Shown: positions 1 through 4,883 of the stretch, one piece after another
How positions within the stretch are numbered: position 1 is the stretch's first letter
Layout of the letters: each line of letters starts with the position of its first letter
Assembly: GCA_019314425.1 (NCBI GenBank)
Contig: JAFCZI010000014.1
Coordinates: forward strand, 1 to 14,852
From: Deltaproteobacteria bacterium
GTDB lineage: Bacteria; Desulfobacterota; DSM-4660; Desulfatiglandales; Desulfatiglandaceae
Reading direction: 5' to 3'
DNA length: 14,852 nucleotides
Made by a program: the position numbers and the translations under genes
Notes under the pieces: generated by a model
Database searches by the model: none
What the model was told of the DNA's origin: nothing
What the model saw: the letters and a program-made list of their open reading frames with translations, nothing else

Positions 1-54
1 CGGGTCGTCTACGATATCTCTTCCAAACCACCGAGCACCATTGAGTGGGAGTAG
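1..54 (+). CDS. guaA: GMP synthase (glutamine-hydrolysing), C-terminal end only
   Basis: Only the last 17 codons are in the window. Frame 1 from base 1 reads RVVYDISSKPPSTIEWE and then TAG. This closely matches the very conserved C-terminus of GuaA (RVVYD[IV]S.KPP.TIEWE), part of the dimerisation domain that ends the ATP-pyrophosphatase half. GuaA aminates XMP to GMP in purine synthesis in the cytosol. The rest of the gene lies upstream of the window. A hairpin plus T-run follows about 30 bases after the stop, so guaA is probably the last gene of its transcript. The identification rests on a short but distinctive tail. Confidence 0.85.
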   Translation, partial: RVVYDISSKPPSTIEWE

Positions 55-77
55 GGGCTTTTTCCTCAGAGGGATTA

Positions 78-110
78 AGGGCAACACTCAGCAGGGTGTG
101 CTTTTTTTTA
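78..110 (+). terminator. Probable intrinsic terminator of guaA
   Basis: GCAACAC...GTGTGC can pair as a short stem with one bulged A around an 8-base loop. It is followed directly by eight T residues (102-109). Its position just after the guaA stop fits a Rho-independent terminator. The stem is imperfect, so strength is uncertain. Confidence 0.55.
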
Positions 111-121
111 AATTGTAAATG

Positions 122-285
122 TTGATGGTGCCGTAAAAAGTCCCATCTACTGCGTTGCAGTGATTTTTCAGAATCTCAACATACTACCTGTATGCCTACG
201 ATCCTGAAAAACCACTACGCCTTGTATATGGAACCTTTTACAACGCCATCTATAGATGGATTGTGACTTTTTACGAGTGCATCAA
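122..285 (+). repeat. Fold-back (MITE-like) repeat family A, copy 1
   Basis: A 164-bp element runs from TTGATGG to CATCAA. Its ends are imperfect inverted repeats: CGTAAAAAGTC at the left and GACTTTTTACG at the right. The centre is a second imperfect inverted repeat, TTTTTCAGAATCTCAACATA facing TATGCCTACGATCCTGAAAAA, so nearly the whole element can fold into one long hairpin. Near the right end is the perfect palindrome CCATCTATAGATGG (246-259). No ORF is present. Other copies are at 2073-2237, 4723-4883 (both inverted relative to this one) and 13517-13750. It fills the gap between the guaA terminator and the DUF433 gene. Confidence 0.85.
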
Positions 286-333
286 TGTTGATGTTCACTG
301 GAGCTCAGATTGAAAACAGGGTGGAGGGATACC

Positions 334-570
334 ATGAAAAAAAATTTGTCTGATAAGATTTCTTCGCATCCGGAGATTAGAAGCGGTGAGCCTTGCATCA
401 AAGGAACTCGGATTCCCGTCAGTGTGATTGTTGGAAGTATGGCGCAGGGCTTAACGAGGAATGAAATTTTGTCTGAATATCAACAGCTTACTGAGGATGA
501 TATCGCCGCTGCTTTGATGTACGCCTCCGAGGCGGTTTCGCAGGAATCAATCTATGCTTTGGCCAGTTGA
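334..570 (+). CDS. DUF433 family protein, probable antitoxin
   Basis: This 78-aa protein has the DUF433 signature in its first half: HPEIRSGEPCIKGTRIPVSVI (about residues 10-30), then a helix-turn-helix-like part with L-T-R-N-E-I-L-S-E-Y and L-T-E-D-D-I-A-A-A-L. DUF433 proteins are small DNA-binding-like proteins commonly paired with DUF5615 PIN-like proteins, and the pair is read as a type II toxin-antitoxin or related module. I chose ATG 334 because GGTGGAGGG lies 4-12 bases upstream; a TTG at 310 has no such site. The next gene starts 3 bases after the stop, so the two are co-translated. The gene begins 49 bases after a family A repeat, so its promoter lies in or beside that element. Antitoxin activity is inferred from the pairing. 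Confidence 0.8.
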   Translation: MKKNLSDKISSHPEIRSGEPCIKGTRIPVSVIVGSMAQGLTRNEILSEYQQLTEDDIAAALMYASEAVSQESIYALAS

Positions 571-572
571 CG

Positions 573-941
573 ATGAAAATAAAAATTGATGAAGATTTGC
601 CCAAAACTGTTGGCGACCTGATAAGTGCGTATTTTCAGGATACTACATCGGTTTTAGAAGAAGGGCTGTCTGGAACCTTGGATCCTGAGCTGTGGAAAGT
701 AGTCCAAATGGAAGGCCGGTTTCTTATTACAGGGGATAAAGGATTTGCTAATATCCGAAAATATCCGCCGGGAACTCATTATGGCGTACTACTTTTGCGA
801 CCTGAATTTTCGGGAATTCCTCAGATGAAACAATTGACTCAAGAGGTTTTGAGGTCCGGGGTGCTTGATAAAATGGCAGGCTGCATCAGTGTGGCCACGC
901 CTGGACGAATTAGAATCAGGAGACCAGCAATAAAGGAATGA
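573..941 (+). CDS. DUF5615 PIN-like protein, probable toxin partner
   Basis: This 122-aa protein matches the DUF5615/Mut7-C-like PIN fold. An acidic N-terminal motif follows strand 1 (I-D-E-D-L-P, residues 5-10). A later strand carries L-I-T-G-D-K-G-F-A (51-59), with the conserved aspartate D55 and aromatic F58. These acidic residues would bind the metal of a PIN nuclease. ATG 573 gives the family's usual N-terminus; TTG 567, overlapping the DUF433 stop, is an alternative. There is no clear Shine-Dalgarno, which suggests translational coupling to the upstream gene. It is expected to be an RNase neutralised by the DUF433 protein. That role is inferred from family and gene order. Confidence 0.8.
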   Translation: MKIKIDEDLPKTVGDLISAYFQDTTSVLEEGLSGTLDPELWKVVQMEGRFLITGDKGFANIRKYPPGTHYGVLLLRPEFSGIPQMKQLTQEVLRSGVLDKMAGCISVATPGRIRIRRPAIKE

Positions 942-1059
942 TACGCCAGGGAAAAGCAGCGTGGACGTGTGAGATTATCCGTATTGGGAAGTAACAAATT
1001 GTAAATGCGGATGACACATTCGGGGAAGTTGTCTTTTTCAAATAAAAAGAGGTCAAAAA

Positions 1060-1620
1060 ATGGAAAGACACCTGCTTGTGACAGTCAGTTAAAAGCATGA
1101 CAACCTCTTCGGGGTGCGGTTTTTGGGGGATTTTTTCGCGCAAAAAGAGACCATGGAAATCACCCTGCTGTATCTGACACCGAAGCCCCCGGGCCGATTT
1201 GAGGCGGATCACGAGACAGAACGTCGAAACAAGAAATCGGAGGCCACCGGGCGAAAGGTGCTTCATGAGGTAAAAGAGAACTTTTGAATCTGGGGTTTAC
1301 AGAGGACCAGATTTCAATCAGGCTCAGGGCGCGCAGGCTTTCAAAAGTGAGTGAGATCATCCAGGATGGGTCCGAAGGCAAGTATGATGCGATGGTGCTT
1401 GGGCGGCGGCTTTCCTGGCTGGACAGGCTTTTGATGAAAGCGTTATCCAGACCCTCTTTGAACCGCCATGGAACTTTCCCATCTGGCTTTGCCGAAAGCC
1501 AGATCCGGGACGAAAAGATGTGCTGGCCTGTGTGGATGGGTCCGATGCGTGAGACCATTTGGGTTATGGGCATAGCCCGCGTTAGCTGTCCCCCCCCCCG
1601 CATCCGGGATAATCTCCTCA
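1060..1620 (+). pseudogene. Decayed universal-stress-protein-family gene
   Basis: From ATG 1060 the sequence aligns codon by codon with the N-terminal domain of the ORF at 6319 ([18 protein letters not shown] versus [20 protein letters not shown]). It carries a stop (TAA near 1089, where the paralogue has GAG). A one-base loss near 1280 creates a TGA, and another frame change sits near 1455. Beyond it a shifted frame reads EPPWNFPIWLCRKPDPGRKD and then LACVDGSDA, typical of the second Usp domain boundary. A further TGA follows (about 1550). An AGAGGT ribosome site survives at 1048-1053. The family would bind ATP or AMP in stress adaptation, but this copy cannot make a full protein. The alternative is a run of sequencing errors, which is unlikely given the substitution nonsense codon. 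Confidence 0.75.
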
Positions 1621-1725
1621 CCGTACCCCAAATTTTACCTACAAAAATGAGCCCCCCGCTCTATGGACAAATCCAATATGGATGGAGATAATCCTCCCAA
1701 CGAATTCATTCAACTGGAGAGTCCC

Positions 1726-1956
1726 ATGGGTGCGATGGATGTGAAAAAGAATTTCCTCGATATAACCGCGCTGGTCAGAAGCATTCAGCGCAGCGAAGGG
1801 AATCCTGATTGCTTCCTCATGGCCGAAGGGTCTTGCGACCGGACAGATTGCGCATGGCGGAAATACTGTCTGGAAACCGGCAAGGGGAAGAAGAACCGGA
1901 TAGAAAGGAGACCACATGGAAAGGATAGTGATTTTTTCCGACCGGCTGAACCATGA
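1726..1956 (+). CDS. Small four-cysteine protein, paralogue 1
   Basis: Read from ATG 1726, this is a 76-aa protein; an in-frame ATG at 1663 would add 21 residues. Its core, L-V-R-S-I-Q-R-S-E-G-N-P-D-C followed by C-x7-C-x4-C-x4-C with a W-R pair, is shared with the protein at 2867-3073. The four cysteines suggest a zinc site. The SAP/Rho-N-like helix present in the paralogue is mostly missing here. CTGGAGAG ends 4 bases before ATG 1726, which favours that start. The 1663 ATG belongs to a leader sequence shared with the paralogue locus. The C-terminal basic tail (K-G-K-K-N-R...) overlaps the next ORF by 41 bases. I know of no established function; a nucleic-acid role is only suggested by the paralogue's SAP-like helix. 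Confidence 0.55.
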   Translation: MGAMDVKKNFLDITALVRSIQRSEGNPDCFLMAEGSCDRTDCAWRKYCLETGKGKKNRIERRPHGKDSDFFRPAEP

Positions 1957-2089
1957 CAACGGTTTAACCGAATTGCTCAATACGATTTTCCCTGAGTGTG
2001 ATGTCTGTTACGTTTACGGTGACATGGCCGACTATGAGGCAGACAGTGGTGTTTATTTACCACAACGTCCAATTGTGATGCCCTCGTAA
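1916..2089 (+). CDS. 57-aa hypothetical protein ending inside a repeat
   Basis: ATG 1916 is preceded by GAAAGGAG at a good distance and opens MERIVIFSDRLNHDNG, then LTELLNTIFPECDVC. This has the hydrophobic pattern of a small alpha/beta protein start (strand, then helix). The frame continues to VYLPQRPIVMPS, where the last four codons and the TAA stop lie in the left end of fold-back repeat copy 2 (CGTAAAAAGTC supplies the TAA). It overlaps the end of the upstream Cys4 gene by 41 bases in another frame, so the two are probably cotranscribed. I do not recognise the family. The protein may be a truncated version of a longer one interrupted by the repeat. Confidence 0.45.
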   Translation: MERIVIFSDRLNHDNGLTELLNTIFPECDVCYVYGDMADYEADSGVYLPQRPIVMPS

Positions 2090-2237
2090 AAAGTCACGAA
2101 TCGATCTACAGATGGCGTTGTAAAAGGTTCCATACAAGGCGTAGTGGTTTTTCAGGATCGTAGGCATACAGGTCGTATGTTGAGATTCTGAAAAATCACT
2201 GCAACGCCGTAGATGGGATTTTTTGCGGCGACATCAA
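2073..2237 (-). repeat. Fold-back repeat family A, copy 2 (inverted)
   Basis: This is the reverse complement of copy 1 with scattered substitutions. It has the same ends (CTCGTAAAAAGTCACGAATC at the left and CATCAA at the right), the same central hairpin arms TTTTTCAGGATCGTAGGCATA and TATGTTGAGATTCTGAAAAA, and the same conserved piece GGCGTAGTGG. It lies between the 57-aa ORF, whose stop it provides, and the ribosome site of the STAS-like gene about 14 bases past its right end. Confidence 0.85.
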
Positions 2238-2267
2238 TTGTAAGTTGTTTGGAAAGGAGAGGTTGTT

Positions 2268-2570
2268 ATGGCGCCAAATTTTAGAATAGCCGTTCACAGA
2301 AACAGCCAAAGTTTACACCTCAAACTGTTAGGCGATTTTGATGGTAGTTCAGCACACCAATTGCTCAATGTCCTGAAAAGCGATGCCAACGGTCTTGCAA
2401 GGGTCTTCGTCCATACCGATTGTTTGAGAAACGTACATCCCTTTGGACAAGACGTATTTCAGAACAATCTTGACATCTTGAAGCGACAAACCGTGCCGCT
2501 TGTGTTTACGGGGGAGTATGCTTCCCAATTGGCTCCGGGAAATAACGCTCTCGTTTCCATTTTACCATAG
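2268..2570 (+). CDS. STAS-domain-like small protein
   Basis: This 100-aa protein fits a single STAS (anti-anti-sigma-like) fold. It has an opening strand F-R-I-A-V-H-R, a strand pair L-H-L-K-L-L-G-D-F-D-G-S-S-A (about residues 16-29) followed by a helix (H-Q-L-L-N-V-L), then V-F-V-H-T-D and a later strand V-P-L-V-F-T-G. STAS proteins act as partner-switching phosphoproteins or binding modules. Here the usual D-S-S-G phosphoserine loop is replaced by H-T-D-C-L-R-N, so phosphorylation switching is doubtful. GGAAAGGAGAGG at 2251-2262 supports ATG 2268. A strong terminator follows at 2673. No kinase or sigma factor is adjacent. The fold call is from pattern only. Confidence 0.6.
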   Translation: MAPNFRIAVHRNSQSLHLKLLGDFDGSSAHQLLNVLKSDANGLARVFVHTDCLRNVHPFGQDVFQNNLDILKRQTVPLVFTGEYASQLAPGNNALVSILP

Positions 2571-2672
2571 CGCAGTAGCATGCTGATATTGCGTTGTGTT
2601 TTTTTCGACATGCGATCCTTGACCTGGTGTGCTGTGCCGCCCGATTCCCGTTTCGGGAACGATGGTGTTTTT

Positions 2673-2694
2673 CAGGGGTGACCCCCTGTTTTTT
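2673..2694 (+). terminator. Intrinsic terminator after the STAS-like gene
   Basis: CAGGGG-TGAC-CCCCTG is a perfect 6-bp stem with a 4-base loop, followed at once by six T residues (2689-2694). This is the form of a Rho-independent terminator. Confidence 0.75.
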
Positions 2695-2704
2695 ACCTCG
2701 AATT

Positions 2705-2738
2705 TTGATGGTCCCGTGAAAATCCACGACGCCATCAA
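2705..2738. repeat. 34-bp mini-derivative of repeat family A
   Basis: It runs from TTGATGGTCCCGTGAAAA to TCCACGACGCCATCAA, so both family A ends meet with the whole interior missing. The outer 12 bases (TTGATGG...C-G and the complement) match the terminal inverted repeat of the full copies. It looks like an internally deleted element or the smallest mobile form. Confidence 0.55.
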
Positions 2739-2866
2739 CTTTATTTTGTTTCAGGACTTTCCCCCATGAAAATGAGGGTGTCGCTCTATGGACAAATGGC
2801 GGGATTCGGGTACAATGGGAAAAACGGACGGAAGACCGCTGGAAAAGGCATCAGGAGGAGATTGTC

Positions 2867-3073
2867 ATGCATTTTAACGGGATTCGGAAAATGGCCAAAG
2901 AGATGAATATCAGTACCTACCGAATGAAGAAACCGGATATTATCCGGGCCATTCAGAGGACGGAAAATAACCCGGAATGTTACGGAACGGTTCGTATCCA
3001 GGACTGTAACGAACCCCAGTGTTTGTGGCGCACCGAATGCGTTGTCCATAACGGGGGACAGCTTGTTCGATAG
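2867..3073 (+). CDS. Small SAP/Rho-N-like protein with four-cysteine motif, paralogue 2
   Basis: This 68-aa protein has an N-terminal SAP/Rho-N-like pattern (I-R-K-M-A-K-E-M-N-I then M-K-K-P-D-I-I-R-A-I-Q, residues about 5-31), which in other proteins binds DNA or RNA. It is followed by a C-terminal C-x8-C-x4-C-x4-C motif with a W-R pair (residues 38-58) that could hold a zinc ion. AGGAGGAG sits 5-12 bases before ATG 2867. The protein is basic. It is a full-length version of the shorter paralogue at 1726-1956. Its own strong ribosome site and shared leader suggest it is expressed independently. The SAP and zinc calls are pattern-based, and the biological role is unknown. Confidence 0.7.
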   Translation: MHFNGIRKMAKEMNISTYRMKKPDIIRAIQRTENNPECYGTVRIQDCNEPQCLWRTECVVHNGGQLVR

Positions 3074-3191
3074 GGAGGGCGGAACCGCCGATTCGGTCGT
3101 GTGAGATGGAAGAGTCGGGGTGTTTCCGCTCTCTCCAGGAAAAAACGCGGAATGTGAGAATGTCGCATTGGGATGGAAAGGAGGAAAGGAC

Positions 3192-3512
3192 ATGAGAGAG
3201 TTGAAAGAACCGGTACGCATCATGGTGATTGTGGCGGTAGTCCTGTTCAGTCTTTGGGCCGTGTTGGGCTGTGCTACCACGAAGGAATTGGCCGCGCTCC
3301 AGGAACGGGTCAATCAAGTTGCGGAGAAGGCCGATCTGGCTATGGAGGAGGCGAAGCGGGCTAAATTGATGGCCGTAAGTGAGTCCGAGAAGTCGGAAGC
3401 GGCAGCCATAAGATCGGAAGCGGCAGCCGGGCAGGCCCGATCCGAAGCGGACAGGGCTGAGGCCATGGCTAAAAAAACCGAGGCCATTTTTATGAAAAAG
3501 ATGAAGAAGTAA
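3192..3512 (+). CDS. Lpp/OprI-like alanine-zipper outer-membrane lipoprotein
   Basis: This 106-aa protein has a short basic start, a hydrophobic stretch (residues 10-25) and a lipobox A-V-L-G-C with Cys27 as the lipidated residue. Residue +2 is Ala, which favours outer-membrane sorting. After that it is a continuous Ala/Lys/Glu-rich helix with heptad-like repeats, including a near-duplicated S-E-A-A-A-I-R unit (bases about 3391-3432). The organisation resembles OprI/Braun-type lipoproteins (usually 60-80 residues mature), and it ends in K-K-M-K-K. In Braun lipoprotein the C-terminal Lys is linked to peptidoglycan by a YkuD enzyme, and a YkuD gene lies immediately downstream on the other strand. 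GGAGGAAAGGAC precedes ATG 3192. Attachment to the wall is inferred. Confidence 0.75.
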   Translation: MRELKEPVRIMVIVAVVLFSLWAVLGCATTKELAALQERVNQVAEKADLAMEEAKRAKLMAVSESEKSEAAAIRSEAAAGQARSEADRAEAMAKKTEAIFMKKMKK

Positions 3513-3515
3513 GTA

Positions 3516-3656
3516 GTGTCTGAACGAAAACTAGGATTTTTCGTCAAGGTCAAGGAAGATCAAAATTTTAACCGCAGGAATATATTGAATATTTCGAGGA
3601 TTAAAATTTTTATATGACGCAGAGATTGGCGAAAAAAACAGTTTTCGTTCGGGCAC
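3516..3656. repeat. Fold-back (MITE-like) repeat family B
   Basis: The ends are GTGTCTGAACGAAAACT (3516-3532) and AGTTTTCGTTCGGGCAC (3640-3656), inverted repeats matching at 15 of 17 positions. Inside, ATTTTTCG and CGAAAAAA, and CAAAATTTTAA and TTAAAATTTTT, pair further, so the 141-bp unit can fold on itself. There is no ORF. It starts 3 bases after the lipoprotein stop codon. It is unrelated in sequence to family A. Confidence 0.7.
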
Positions 3657-3691
3657 GAAGTATCCCATTCCTGGGGGTTGTATATGCGGGA

Positions 3692-3714
3692 GGACGGGTT
3701 TGAACCGCCCGTCC
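3692..3714. terminator. Hairpin between convergent genes
   Basis: GGACGGG and CCCGTCC (7-bp arms, 9-base loop) lie between the convergent lipoprotein and transpeptidase genes. There is no T-run on either side, so it is only a weak candidate for a terminator or 3'-end stabiliser. Confidence 0.3.
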
Positions 3715-3740
3715 GGGTACGGCAACCAGGATCGGGAGGT

Positions 3741-4706
3741 TTATTCAGGGGGCTTGTCAAAACTGATATCCACCGGCATGCCGTCCTGCCGCAGCAGGGC
3801 TTGAAGAAGACTGTCAAGATTGGTTTTTCCCACAAGTCCCTCTGCGCGCAATCGCCCCAGCCCGTAATTCACAAGATCCCCCATCTTGTTGTAGACGTCC
3901 CTGTGCACTTCCACGTAAAGTCTTCCCGAAAGAAACCCGAACTTTACGGGTTCATAGATGATCTTCACGGGAGTCCCGATTCGAACCCATTTGAAGAGTT
4001 GTTCTATGTCCTCCGGATATAATCGAATACAGCCGCCGGTCACCATGCGGCCCACGGACCAGGGGATATCGGTGCCGTGAATTCCGTAGTTGGAGTGACG
4101 GAGACCCATCCAGTAGTTTCCCAGGGGATTGTCAGGCCCGGGTGCAACGGCCTTGACCCCGTATTTTTGCTGTAAGTCCGGCGGGATGAACCAGGTGGGT
4201 TTTGCCCTTTTTTCCCCGATGGCGAATACGCCCGGGGGGGTGGGTTCATCCGGGCGGCCGATGCTGATGGGAAATGTTTTGACCCTGTCTCTTGTTTTCA
4301 TGAAATAAAAGAGCCTGAGCTCAGCCACATTGATCAAAATCCCGTCCCCCGCGGATGCCGGTAGTATCCACTGCGAAGGAATAATCAGATCCGTGCCTTC
4401 CGGGGGAATCCAGGGGTCCAGTTTGGGGTAGAGGTCCTGCAGCTCATTGATGCCGAGATCATATCTCCGGGCAATATCCAGCAGGGTTTCTCCTTTTTCG
4501 ATCCTGTGATGTTGGGGCTTCCCGACGAGGGTGTCCGGGTTAAGGGTAAGCGATTTTTTTTCGGGCCGGCGAGTCATCTCAACGAGCTTGATCCGACCCT
4601 GGCTGATATACGAGGGGGCCTGATCGGCACTCTCTGCCGCCGCCGGTATGAGCCCCATGACCCAGACTGCCTGGATCAATAAAACCGCTCTTGAATACCG
4701 CCTCAT
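3741..4706 (-). CDS. LysM-YkuD L,D-transpeptidase (ErfK/YbiS/YcfS family)
   Basis: This 321-aa protein has a signal peptide (basic M-R-R, hydrophobic core 7-20, cleavage near A-A-A-E). A LysM domain follows (about 65-112, with H-R-I-E-K-G-E-T-L-L-D-I-A-R-R-Y) that binds peptidoglycan. The YkuD catalytic domain comes next (about 122-252), then a ~65-residue tail. The active motif is H210-G-T ... T-G-G-C226-I-R-L-Y-P-E-D-I. The catalytic Cys and first His are present, but the common S-H-G-C has become T-G-G-C. Such periplasmic enzymes form 3-3 crosslinks or attach Braun lipoprotein to the cell wall. The convergent Lpp-like gene ending in Lys supports the second role. A repeat separates it from rtcB upstream. 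No typical ribosome site is obvious before ATG 4706. Confidence 0.9.
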   Translation of the reverse strand: MRRYSRAVLLIQAVWVMGLIPAAAESADQAPSYISQGRIKLVEMTRRPEKKSLTLNPDTLVGKPQHHRIEKGETLLDIARRYDLGINELQDLYPKLDPWIPPEGTDLIIPSQWILPASAGDGILINVAELRLFYFMKTRDRVKTFPISIGRPDEPTPPGVFAIGEKRAKPTWFIPPDLQQKYGVKAVAPGPDNPLGNYWMGLRHSNYGIHGTDIPWSVGRMVTGGCIRLYPEDIEQLFKWVRIGTPVKIIYEPVKFGFLSGRLYVEVHRDVYNKMGDLVNYGLGRLRAEGLVGKTNLDSLLQALLRQDGMPVDISFDKPPE

Positions 4707-4722
4707 TTTTTAAAACCCTGTT

Positions 4723-4883
4723 TTGATGGTCTCGCAAAAAGTCACGAATCGATCTACAGATGGCGTTGTAAAAAGCTCCATATCCAAGGCGTAGTGGTTT
4801 TTCAGGATCGTAGGCATCCATGTCGTATGTTGAGATTCTGAAAAATCACTGCAACGCAGTAGATGGAACCTTTTACGGCGCTC
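4723..4883 (-). repeat. Fold-back repeat family A, copy 3 (inverted)
   Basis: It has the same orientation and internal sequence as copy 2, opening with TTGATGG and CGCAAAAAGTCACGAATCG and including GGCGTAGTGGTTTTTCAGGA and the complementary ATTCTGAAAAATCACTGCAA. The right terminal CATCAA is missing, and the element ends at the base next to the rtcB stop codon (TAA complement at 4884-4886). It fills the space between rtcB and the transpeptidase gene, both on the minus strand. In RNA it would form a long hairpin between them. Confidence 0.85.

Larger units (their letters stand above)
2571..2866. other. Intergenic stretch with terminator, mini-repeat and duplicated leader
   Basis: This 296-base gap holds the terminator at 2673-2694, a 34-bp derivative of repeat family A at 2705-2738, and a leader (about 2769-2796) that resembles the one before the first Cys4 gene (about 1643-1670). 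A 29-codon ORF from ATG 2788 to TAA 2875-2877 (starts MDKWRDSGTMGK) overlaps the start of the next gene. In the first locus the equivalent ATG (1663) runs in frame into the Cys4 gene. I cannot tell whether the leader ORF is translated. Confidence 0.5.

Noticed and set aside
122..285. CRISPR-like repeats, because similar sequence recurs through the window
   Set aside because: The copies are about 164 bp, kilobases apart, in both orientations and internally self-complementary, with no spacers or cas genes.
3078..3089. GGCGGAACCGCC palindrome after the second Cys4 gene
   Set aside because: It is only 12 bp with no loop or T-run, and is not enough to call a terminator or operator.
3685..3720. 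Possible tRNA 3' portion: a GGTTTGAACC piece inside a stem, resembling a T-arm
   Set aside because: No acceptor, D or anticodon arm can be built around it, and the stem-loop geometry is wrong for a T-arm. It is a simple hairpin.
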